Source: Anaerolineae bacterium (lineage in GTDB: Bacteria > Chloroflexota > Anaerolineae > Aggregatilineales > UBA2796). Taken from it: DNA of 5,892 bases. This document shows, piece by piece, positions 1 to 5,706 of the stretch. The stretch spans positions 1 through 5,892 of the forward strand of contig JADZBY010000054.1 in assembly GCA_020851855.1 (NCBI GenBank), given 5' to 3'. The position numbers were made by a program, and so were the translations under genes. The stretch's first letter is position 1; each line of letters starts with the position of its first letter. The notes below the pieces were generated by a model, which was given only the letters and a program-made list of their open reading frames with translations, ran no database searches and was not told where the DNA came from.

Positions 1-2182
1 AGGTATTGGTCGGCGTCGCCGTCGCAGAGCAGCGGTAATCGCCGGCGTAGTCGCCCGGATTGTGCAGCGTCACCGTCACACCGCCCACATCGACTGTGGC
101 GGATGTGATGTTGTAGACGCCATCGGGCTTGTAGTCGTAGTAGTGCCAGATGCCGCCCGTACGGCGCGTCGGCCCCATGCTGCCATAGGTGTAGGTCAGC
201 GTGCCGGGCGTGACGCCGTCGGGCACGTTGTGCAGCACGAAGTGAATCTCAACCTGGTTGTTGACGCACTCGATGTGCGACAGGTTGAGCTGGAAGTTGT
301 GCGGCGTGGCCGTTTGCGTATTCGTCGGCGTCGGCGTGGCCGTATCCGGCGGGCGCGGCTGGCAAGCCGCCTGGTACGAGAAGGTGATGGTCCGCCCGTT
401 CGTGGCCGTGTAGCTGCCGTAGACGCGCGCGTTGCCGCCCAGATTCAGCGGGCCGACAGCTTCGCCGCTCTTGAGCTGGAAGCTGAACGGGCCTTGCTCT
501 GGCTGGCCAACCTCGCTGATGAAGTACTGGCCCGGGTTCGGCATGTCGCCGCCGACATTACGCAGCGTGAAGCGCGACCGGGTCAGGTCTGTCGGGTTGC
601 ACGAGACGTCCGGCACGATGTTCGGATCGGGCGCAGTCGTGGGCGTCAGGCTCGGCGTATTGCTCGGCGTAAAGGTGAACGTCGGCGTCCGGGTGAACGT
701 GGGCGTGCGCGTGGCGGACGCCGTGAACGTCAGCGACGGCGTGAAGGTGTAGGTGGCGGTCGGGAAGTCCGGGCACGTCACCGTGCCGATCACCTGACCG
801 TTGACCCTCACCGTTAGCGTGCCGGGCTGGTTGTTCGCCACGATGTTGCGCGACTGACCGGCGGAGAAGCTCAAGTTGCGGGACACTTCCACGCCGCCAT
901 CGGCCCGCACGATCTCGACCAGCACGTTGCTGCTCGTTCCACCGCCGTTGTTGGTGATGGTGATCACGGCGCGCAGACCGCCCGCCGTGGTGGCCGTGCA
1001 GTTGCCAGACATGCTGAAACTCGGCTCGTTGGTGGCCGTGGGCGTATTGCTCGGCGTGCGCGTGGCCGACGCGGTGAACGTCGCGCTGGGCGTGAACGTG
1101 TTGCTGGGCGTGAATGTCTGCGACGGCGTAAACGTCTGCGACGGGGTGAGCGTCGTGGACGGCGTGAAGGTCGGCGTCCGCGTGTTGGTGGCCGTGCGCG
1201 TATTCGTCGCCGTGCGCGTGTTGGAAGGCGTGAAGGTCAGGCTCGGCGTGAACGTCGAGCTTGGCGTAAAGGATGCCGTTGGCGTGCGGGTGTTCGTCGG
1301 CGTATTGGTCACCGTCGGCGTGCCGCTCGGCTCGATGCAGGTCTGGAAGCCCTGCGCCTGGGAGTCGTCCGTGCCGCCGCCCAGGTTGTAGGTCTGGTAG
1401 CTGACCACGACGCCGGAGTTGCCGACGGCGCTCAGCGTCACCTGGATCGACTGTCCGGCGGTGAGCTGGATGCTCTGCGAGCCGATGGGCGCACCGAACT
1501 GGTACAGCGTCATCGTGCCCGGCGCGAACATGTCGGCCTGGCCGCTGTTCGTGACGGTGAACGTCACCGAGTTGGCGTCCGGGGTGAAGCACTGGCCGCT
1601 GATGGAGATGATCGGGTTGGCGCCAGTCGCCTGCGCGCCCAGGATCGACACTTGTTCGGTGGCTACCTGCGAGGGTTCCGCAGTGGGCGTTTCCGTTGGG
1701 GTTTCAGTCTGCGGAATCTCGGTCGGCGGATTCTGCACCGGCGGCGCTTCCGTCGGCGTCTCGACCACCGCCGCCTGCGTCGCTACCTCGGTCGCGACTT
1801 CCGTCGCCGCCTCGGTCGCCGTTTCCGTTGCGGCGTCGGTGGGTGGAATATCGGTAGGTGGAATGTCCGTGGGCGGAATGTCCGTCGGTGGGACATCGGT
1901 AGGCGGAACGTCCGTGGGCGGAACGTCCGTCGGCGGGACGTCGGTGGGCGGAATGTCCGTCGGCGGCACATCGGTAGGCGGGACGTCAGTGGGCGGGACG
2001 TCGGTGGGTGGAACGTCAGTAGGTGGGACCTCGGTAGGCGCTTCCACCACTGCTGTCGGTGTCTCGACCGCCGTGCCAAAGAGGTTCCCGCCGCTGCCGA
2101 GCACAATCACGACAGCAGCGAGAACCACAAAGACAATGGCGCCGATGAGTATAGTTTGTTGGTTGAGGCCACGTCCTTGCAT
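1..2182 (-). CDS. Membrane-anchored modular Thr/Pro-rich surface protein with four Cys-pair modules (C-terminus beyond window)
   Basis: The frame is open for 727 codons from ATG at 2182-2180 to the left edge; I translated it through and saw no stop. AGGAG at 2195-2191 sits 8 nt before the ATG. Residues 10-29 form one hydrophobic segment after a short N-terminus with R4, so a signal anchor with the rest outside the cell is likely; there is no lipobox Cys. Residues 53-117 are 13 PPTD[V/I/A] repeats, and 118-188 are rich in Thr, Glu, Pro and Ala. Four modules follow, about 189-282, 388-470, 520-607 and 629-718. Each has one Cys near its start and one at its end (198/282, 395/470, 528/607, 639/718) and an Asn 13-16 residues after the first Cys (for example TNSG, TNNGG, RNVGG). 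Thr/Pro/Ser linkers separate the modules. The modules look like small Ig-like or CARDB-like beta-sandwiches with one disulfide (inference). The role is unknown; adhesion, a cell-surface stalk or ligand binding are possible. Confidence 0.85.
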   Translation of the reverse strand, partial: MQGRGLNQQTILIGAIVFVVLAAVVIVLGSGGNLFGTAVETPTAVVEAPTEVPPTDVPPTDVPPTDVPPTDVPPTDIPPTDVPPTDVPPTDVPPTDVPPTDIPPTDIPPTDIPPTDAATETATEAATEVATEVATQAAVVETPTEAPPVQNPPTEIPQTETPTETPTAEPSQVATEQVSILGAQATGANPIISISGQCFTPDANSVTFTVTNSGQADMFAPGTMTLYQFGAPIGSQSIQLTAGQSIQVTLSAVGNSGVVVSYQTYNLGGGTDDSQAQGFQTCIEPSGTPTVTNTPTNTRTPTASFTPSSTFTPSLTFTPSNTRTATNTRTATNTRTPTFTPSTTLTPSQTFTPSQTFTPSNTFTPSATFTASATRTPSNTPTATNEPSFSMSGNCTATTAGGLRAVITITNNGGGTSSNVLVEIVRADGGVEVSRNLSFSAGQSRNIVANNQPGTLTVRVNGQVIGTVTCPDFPTATYTFTPSLTFTASATRTPTFTRTPTFTFTPSNTPSLTPTTAPDPNIVPDVSCNPTDLTRSRFTLRNVGGDMPNPGQYFISEVGQPEQGPFSFQLKSGEAVGPLNLGGNARVYGSYTATNGRTITFSYQAACQPRPPDTATPTPTNTQTATPHNFQLNLSHIECVNNQVEIHFVLHNVPDGVTPGTLTYTYGSMGPTRRTGGIWHYYDYKPDGVYNITSATVDVGGVTVTLHNPGDYAGDYRCSATATPTNT
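1022..1336 (-). repeat. Thr/Pro/Ser linker with 18-bp TFTPSx hexapeptide repeats
   Basis: This stretch encodes residues 283-387 of the surface protein, the longest linker, between modules 1 and 2. It holds at least seven FTPS motifs, several in tandem as TFTPSx, mixed with TNTRTA and TNTPT units. Thr falls at almost every second position. Shorter linkers of the same composition lie at about 626-772 and 299-361, and a last one starts at 28 and leaves the window. They look like flexible or extended spacers, possibly glycosylated on Thr/Ser (inference). Confidence 0.85.
1832..2026 (-). repeat. 13 tandem 15-bp units encoding PPTD[V/I/A]
   Basis: This 195-bp array is exactly 13 units of 15 bp, in frame with the surface-protein gene, covering residues 53-117. 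The last residues of the units, in order, are V V V V I V V V V I I I A. Most DNA differences between units are synonymous, so the peptide is kept while the DNA has drifted. Units 4, 9 and 12 share the same codons for Pro2-Thr-Asp, and units 4-5 resemble 9-10, which suggests older duplications of several units at once. It probably forms an extended, polyproline-like stalk just outside the membrane, with an acidic residue in every unit. Confidence 0.95.
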
Positions 2183-2224
2183 AAATGAGGCTCCTATGCT
2201 GGCTTTTCTTTGAGGTCAACATCC

Positions 2225-2253
2225 ACTATAAAGGAATACAGCGCAATGGACAA
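2225..2253 (-). promoter_or_regulatory. Sigma70-type promoter of the surface-protein gene
   Basis: On the minus strand, TTGTCC (2253-2248) lies 17 bp before TATAGT (2230-2225), matching TTGACA at 4/6 and TATAAT at 5/6. The predicted start of transcription near 2218 gives a leader of about 36 nt before the ATG, with AGGAG at 2195-2191. This means the gene can be transcribed independently of the recombinase upstream. The call rests on sequence match only. Confidence 0.6.
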
Positions 2254-2284
2254 GGGATTCTGACGCAATTTTACGCGCTCGCAA

Positions 2285-2302
2285 CGCACTTTTCGCACTT
2301 TT
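2285..2302 (-). promoter_or_regulatory. 9-bp tandem direct repeat upstream of the promoter (possible regulator site)
   Basis: CGCACTTTT occurs twice in a row (plus strand 2285-2293 and 2294-2302), which reads AAAAGTGCG twice on the minus strand. It lies about 30-50 bp upstream of the -35 box of the surface-protein promoter, a position where activators often bind. It could equally be chance in a locally AT-rich spacer. Confidence 0.3.
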
Positions 2303-2348
2303 TACAAGTTTGGAACACCCAACTACGCCGTCTTCTATTAAGGTTGAA

Positions 2349-2361
2349 GCGCCAGCGGCGC
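2349..2361 (-). terminator. Short GC hairpin at the recombinase stop (weak terminator candidate)
   Basis: GCGCC-AGC-GGCGC is a perfect 5-bp stem with a 3-nt loop, touching the last base of the recombinase stop codon. On the minus strand it is followed by TTCAACCTTAATAG, which has no real T-run. If it terminates at all it would be inefficient or factor-assisted, so some read-through into the surface-protein gene is possible. Confidence 0.25.
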
Positions 2362-3362
2362 TACTCGCCCTCATCGAGCATCGTGGCCCAGATGTCGGTG
2401 GCGGCGCGGTCCAGTTCGAGCACAGAATTTACATAGCGCTCGGTCGTGGCGATGTTGGAGTGGCCGAGCGCCTGCCGGATCAGCTCGAACGAGACGCCCG
2501 CCTCATACGCGCCGCGCGCAAAGGACCGGCGCAAGTCGTGCGGCGAGATGCGCGGCAGGCCGGCGCGCTTGGCCGATTGTTGGACCACCATCCACACGGC
2601 GCGGTCGGTCAAACCGTCCGTGGTGACCGCGCCGCCCTTCCAGATTCGCGTAAAAACGGCGCGCTCGCCTTCGGGCAGCGGATGGTAGGCGCGCCATGCC
2701 TCGATGGCCTGGTGCGCCATGTCCGGCACTTTCACCGTGCGCAGTTTTTCGCCCTTGCCGTGCACGCGCAGGATGTTGTTGCGGCCCTGGCGCGCCAGAT
2801 CGCTCCACAAGGCGGCGGCGACCTCGTCACGGCGCAACCCGCAGGTGACCATCAGGACGATGATGGCCGTGTTGCGGGTCAGCAGCGCTTTATTCCCACC
2901 CTCAGCGCGGCGCAGGGCGAGCAATAACTGGCGGATCTCGTCCTGGGTCAGCCATGTGCCGCTGCGCTGGCCGGTTTCGGCGCGCGGCGCTTTGACGCGG
3001 CTCAGCCCGCTCGGCACGGAATAGTCGATGCGGCCCAGGTCGGCCATGAATTGCGCCAGCCACACGACCGACGCTTTGGCCTGCATGATCGACTGCTTGC
3101 CGAGTTTGCCCGCCTTGAGCTTGCCCAACCACGCCTTGAGCGGCGCCGGGCCGAAGCTCTGGGCGGCCATGTCCACGTTCAGGCTCTTCAGGTCGATCTC
3201 TTTCGGCGAAACCTGGTTCACCGCGCTGAGATAGTTCCGAATCCAGCGTTTGTAGGCGCGCTGGGTGTGTGTGGACAGGCCCGCCATCGCCACCGTCACA
3301 TTGACCGTTTCGGTTTCAAGCGGGCCGGCGGCGCTGGGCTGATAAGGGATCAGGTCGGTCAC
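2361..3362 (-). CDS. Tyrosine recombinase/integrase, XerC/XerD-like
   Basis: This 333-residue protein should cut and rejoin DNA through a phosphotyrosine intermediate, as in chromosome dimer resolution or integration of a mobile element. Numbering from the GTG, a SAM-like core-binding domain covers about residues 27-115 (LSTHTQRAYKRW near its start) and the catalytic domain about 135-325. All expected active-site residues are present: R177 (CGLRRDE), K203 (HGKGEK), H275 and R278 (PHDLRR), H301 (LGHSN) and Y310 (TTERY). Length fits the XerC/D family (about 300) with a short N-terminal extension. The GTG at 3362-3360 is chosen because AAGGA lies 6 nt upstream. The longer frame from an ATG at 3512 would add 50 residues that run into the palindromic element and lack family character. 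No phage genes, tRNA or attachment site are visible nearby, so whether it is a housekeeping Xer protein or an element integrase is open. Confidence 0.93.
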   Translation of the reverse strand: MTDLIPYQPSAAGPLETETVNVTVAMAGLSTHTQRAYKRWIRNYLSAVNQVSPKEIDLKSLNVDMAAQSFGPAPLKAWLGKLKAGKLGKQSIMQAKASVVWLAQFMADLGRIDYSVPSGLSRVKAPRAETGQRSGTWLTQDEIRQLLLALRRAEGGNKALLTRNTAIIVLMVTCGLRRDEVAAALWSDLARQGRNNILRVHGKGEKLRTVKVPDMAHQAIEAWRAYHPLPEGERAVFTRIWKGGAVTTDGLTDRAVWMVVQQSAKRAGLPRISPHDLRRSFARGAYEAGVSFELIRQALGHSNIATTERYVNSVLELDRAATDIWATMLDEGE

Positions 3363-3368
3363 GTGTCG

Positions 3369-3373
3369 TCCTT
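3369..3373 (-). promoter_or_regulatory. Ribosome binding site that fixes the recombinase start
   Basis: AAGGA on the minus strand (3373-3369), preceded by an A-run, lies 6 nt before the GTG at 3362. No comparable site precedes the upstream in-frame ATG at 3512. I see no convincing -35/-10 pair for this gene in 3374-3450. Confidence 0.65.
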
Positions 3374-3450
3374 TTTTGCTGGATCGTGAGTTGGCAACGC
3401 GGCCCGAAACGCAGAACAGGTGTGCCGCGCCGCCATGGGGCAATCGCATC

Positions 3451-3604
3451 AAAGCATCCTCACCCCCAACCCCTCTCCATGTCCGCCACCCCAAAGGGGA
3501 CCCCGTCGGCATGGAGAGGGGAGATCGTCAGCGTGGCTGGCGTGCTGTCTCCCCCTCTCCACGCGGTACTCCGCGTGGAGAGGGGGCAGGGGGTGAGGCG
3601 CTTT
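3451..3604. repeat. 154-bp palindromic element (MITE- or REP/BIME-like) with two hairpins
   Basis: The outer inverted repeat is AAAGCatCCTCACCCCC (3451-3467) against GGGGGTGAGGcGCTTT (3589-3604), perfect over the inner 10 bp and nearly so beyond. Inside are two hairpins. The first pairs CCCCTCTCCATG (3470-3481) with CATGGAGAGGGG (3510-3521) and has further pairing in its loop. The second is a perfect 16-bp stem with a 4-nt loop, CCCCCTCTCCACGCGG (3551-3566), TACT, then its complement (3571-3586). The decamer CCCCTCTCCA or its complement occurs four times in alternating orientation. It has no coding capacity of its own and sits between two divergent genes. Repeats starting CCTCACCCCCAACCCCTCTCC are, as I recall, dispersed in Chloroflexota genomes. 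Confidence 0.8.
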
Positions 3605-3639
3605 CCATCTGCCTGCCTCACTCCACACTGTTGAAGCGT

Positions 3640-3670
3640 TTGCCCTGTACGCCGCCAGAACACTTATACC
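3640..3670 (+). promoter_or_regulatory. Weak promoter candidate for the nucleoside kinase gene
   Basis: TTGCCC (3640-3645) and TATACC (3665-3670) are 19 bp apart, longer than the optimal 17. The predicted start near 3677 would leave only about 10 nt before the GTG at 3687, which would favour the later GTG at 3741. A TAAAAT at 3691-3696 has no matching -35 box. The 82 bp between the palindromic element and the GTG hold nothing better. Confidence 0.25.
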
Positions 3671-3686
3671 ATAGGTTCCGATAATC

Positions 3687-5534
3687 GTGTTAAAATTACC
3701 AAGCTTGTCCGTTTTACTGTTTGAAGGCAACCCGATCATCGTGCAAAAGACCCAGATCGACGCCGTAGCGCCATCGACGCCACGGCAGGACGTGCGCGTA
3801 ACCTTCGTGGACGGCGGTGTATACAGCGGCCCGGTGGGAACGCCGCTGCTTGACTTCATCCGGGCAGCCTATCCGCCCGACCACTCGCTCCAGCCCATCC
3901 TGGCCGCCATCGTTGACAACCAGCTCACCGAACTGACCACGCCCATCATCCGCGACGCGACCGTGCGCCCGCTGACCCTGAAGGACAGCGACGGCAGCCG
4001 CATTTACCGCCGCTCGCTGATGTTCCTGCTCATCGTGGCCGTGCACGAACTGATGCCCGGCGTCGAGATCGCCATCGAGCATTCCATCCCCACCGGCGGT
4101 TATTACGGCGAGCCGCTCGGACGGCCCAATTTCAGCGACGACGAACTGGACGCCATCCGCAAGCGCATGTGGGAGATTGTCGAGGCCGACGAGCCGTTTG
4201 TGCGCCGCACCCTGCCGCTGGACGACGCCGAAGCGCTGTTCCAGGCCACCGGCGACGAGGAAATGGTGCGCCTTCTGGTCAGCCGCGAGAAAGACTACGT
4301 GACGGTGTACAGCCTGCGCGGGCGGACCGACTACTTGTTCGGCTACATGGCCCCGTCGACGGGCAGCCTGCGCGCCTTCAACCTGGTCAAAGCCGGGTCG
4401 GGCTTCATCTTGCAGTTCCCGCAGCGCGAAACCGGGCTGGCCATCACGCCGTACCGGCGCGAAGAGAAGCTCGAAGGCGTGTTTGAGCAGGCGAAGGCGT
4501 GGAAAGCGCTCATGGGCCTGGAGAACTTCGCCGGGTTGAACCTCGCCGTGCGCGAAGGCCGCTTTCGCGAGGAAGTGCTCATCGCCGAGGCGCTCCATTC
4601 GCGCTACCTGGGCGAGATCGCGTCGGCCATCGCCCGGCGGCACGCCGAAGGGCTGCGCCTGGTGCTCATCGCCGGGCCGTCGTCGTCCGGCAAGACGACG
4701 TTCTCGAAGCGGCTGGCCGTGCAGCTGATGGCCTATGGCATCCAGCCTTTCACGCTTCAGATGGACGATTTTTTCGTCGACCGGGAGATGACGCCGCTCG
4801 ATGAGAACGGTGAGTTTGACTTCGAGGCGCTGGAGACGGTCGATCTGGTGCGCTTCAACGCCGACCTGCTCAAGCTGATGAGCCACGCCCAGGTGCAGCT
4901 GCCGCGCTACGATTTCAAGCTCGGCAAGCGCCTTGAGGGCGAGACGGTCCAGCTAAACCGGGACCAGATCATCATCGCGGAAGGCATTCATGGCATGAAT
5001 CCGCGCCTTGTGCCGGATATTCCGCCGGAGATGTATTTCCGCATCTACGTCTCGGCGCTGACCACGCTCAACCTGGACCGGCACAACCGCGTGCCGACCA
5101 CCGACGTGCGGCTCTTGCGGCGGCTGGTGCGCGATGCGGCGCGGCGGGGTTATTCCGCCCAGGAAACGCTCGACCGCTGGGAGAGTGTGCGGCGCGGGGA
5201 GAAGAAGTGGATCTTCCCCTACCAGGAAAACGCCGACGTGATGTTCAACACCGGGCTGGCCTACGAGCTGGCGGTCATCCGGCCCTTTGCCGAGCCGCTG
5301 CTGCGCCAGGTGGACCCTGAGTCGCCGCGCTACATCGAGGCCAAGCGGCTGCTGGCGTTCCTGAGCTGGGTGCTGCCCGGCGATCCGTCGCTCGTGCCGG
5401 ATGATTCCCTGCTTCGTGAATTTATCGGAAATTCCATCCTGGAGACGTACATCCCCGGCAAACGGAACGGGGCCGTGCACCGGCTGCTGAACGGCTCCGG
5501 GAACGGCTCCGGAGATGGCTCGCCGCTCGCCTGA
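3687..5534 (+). CDS. TGS-domain nucleoside kinase (uridine kinase family)
   Basis: A cytoplasmic kinase predicted to phosphorylate a nucleoside, probably a pyrimidine such as uridine, with a nucleoside triphosphate. Residues about 36-100 form a TGS-like domain, and about 105-270 resemble the second additional domain of threonyl-tRNA synthetase (EHSIPTGGYYGE at 131-142). The P-loop kinase domain starts near 320: Walker A GPSSSGKT (330-337), MDDFF (359-363), PRYDF (406-410), IIIAEGIHG (428-436) and an Arg-rich lid, RLLRRLVRDAARRG (475-488). TGS plus uridine-kinase proteins are an established bacterial family of about 550 residues. This one is longer because of N- and C-terminal additions, the latter a Gly/Ser-rich tail (602-613) encoded partly by a 12-bp repeat. 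The start is uncertain: GTG 3687 has a poor ribosome binding site, and GTG 3741 (codon 19) has GAAGG 13 nt upstream. The substrate cannot be told from sequence. Confidence 0.92.
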   Translation: MLKLPSLSVLLFEGNPIIVQKTQIDAVAPSTPRQDVRVTFVDGGVYSGPVGTPLLDFIRAAYPPDHSLQPILAAIVDNQLTELTTPIIRDATVRPLTLKDSDGSRIYRRSLMFLLIVAVHELMPGVEIAIEHSIPTGGYYGEPLGRPNFSDDELDAIRKRMWEIVEADEPFVRRTLPLDDAEALFQATGDEEMVRLLVSREKDYVTVYSLRGRTDYLFGYMAPSTGSLRAFNLVKAGSGFILQFPQRETGLAITPYRREEKLEGVFEQAKAWKALMGLENFAGLNLAVREGRFREEVLIAEALHSRYLGEIASAIARRHAEGLRLVLIAGPSSSGKTTFSKRLAVQLMAYGIQPFTLQMDDFFVDREMTPLDENGEFDFEALETVDLVRFNADLLKLMSHAQVQLPRYDFKLGKRLEGETVQLNRDQIIIAEGIHGMNPRLVPDIPPEMYFRIYVSALTTLNLDRHNRVPTTDVRLLRRLVRDAARRGYSAQETLDRWESVRRGEKKWIFPYQENADVMFNTGLAYELAVIRPFAEPLLRQVDPESPRYIEAKRLLAFLSWVLPGDPSLVPDDSLLREFIGNSILETYIPGKRNGAVHRLLNGSGNGSGDGSPLA

Positions 5535-5540
5535 CGCAAA

Positions 5541-5569
5541 TTGCAAGGGACCGGGAATCGAGATATAAT
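5541..5569 (+). promoter_or_regulatory. Strong sigma70-type promoter for the PAS-protein gene
   Basis: TTGCAA (5541-5546), a 17-bp spacer and a perfect TATAAT (5564-5569) begin 7 bp after the kinase stop codon. Transcription would start near 5576, leaving a leader of about 130 nt before the ATG at 5707. The -35 box overlaps a short palindrome, GCAAATTGC (5536-5544). The downstream gene therefore need not depend on read-through from the kinase, after which I see no terminator hairpin. Confidence 0.7.
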
Positions 5570-5602
5570 GCGGCAAAAGTACAGGACACGCTCGACTTTT
5601 AA

Positions 5603-5618
5603 TCACGTGCTAACGTGA
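5603..5618 (+). promoter_or_regulatory. 16-bp dyad in the PAS-gene leader
   Basis: TCACGT, GCTA, ACGTGA is a perfect 6-bp inverted repeat with a 4-nt centre, about 27 bp after the predicted transcription start. It could be an operator where a dimeric regulator would block transcription, or a small RNA hairpin. There is no T-run after it, so it is not a terminator. The rest of the leader to 5706 shows no recognisable riboswitch. Confidence 0.3.
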
Positions 5619-5706
5619 CTCTCCAGAAACGGTACACGACACGACGATCCTGGCCTGGTCTGAGCGTCGCCGCCGCATCATAATCACAGAAGGCCGAGTA
5701 CGACCC

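Noticed and set aside
62..1391. Plus-strand ORFs at 62-817, 432-752 and 876-1391
   Set aside because: They are antisense shadows of the surface-protein modules and linkers, with Arg- or Val-rich composition and no family features.
558..1592. Minus-strand 344-codon ORF rich in His, Ala and Asp
   Set aside because: It is a shifted frame of the Thr/Pro-repeat gene on the same strand. The repetitive codons ACG/CCG read out of frame give its low-complexity HA-type sequence, and the true frame is open over the whole interval with a start, ribosome binding site and coherent domains.
1832..2026. CRISPR array
   Set aside because: The periodic 15-bp units have no spacers, keep reading frame and encode a pentapeptide repeat.
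1419..2213. Plus-strand 264-codon ORF with VGGTS repeats, and the overlapping 178-codon Arg-rich ORF at 1652-2188
   Set aside because: Both are antisense readings of the PPTDV array and flanking linkers. Their repeats are imposed by the 15-bp unit, and neither has a plausible fold or ribosome binding site.
3363..3512. N-terminal 50-residue extension of the recombinase from ATG 3512
   Set aside because: The ribosome binding site lies at 3369-3373, before GTG 3362. The extension runs into the palindromic element and looks like non-coding sequence.
3551..3586. Intrinsic terminator
   Set aside because: The 16-bp hairpin is strong but has no T-run on either strand and lies between two divergent gene starts, where no transcript needs to end; it fits better as part of the palindromic element.
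3376..3859. Several ORFs across the intergenic palindrome on both strands
   Set aside because: They owe their length to the GC-rich inverted repeats, encode Pro/Arg/Gly-rich sequence, and overlap the start of the kinase.
3714..4886. Minus-strand 390-codon ORF, plus other antisense ORFs to 5606
   Set aside because: They are antisense to the kinase, whose Walker A and other motifs clearly fix the coding strand; long antisense ORFs are expected at this GC content.
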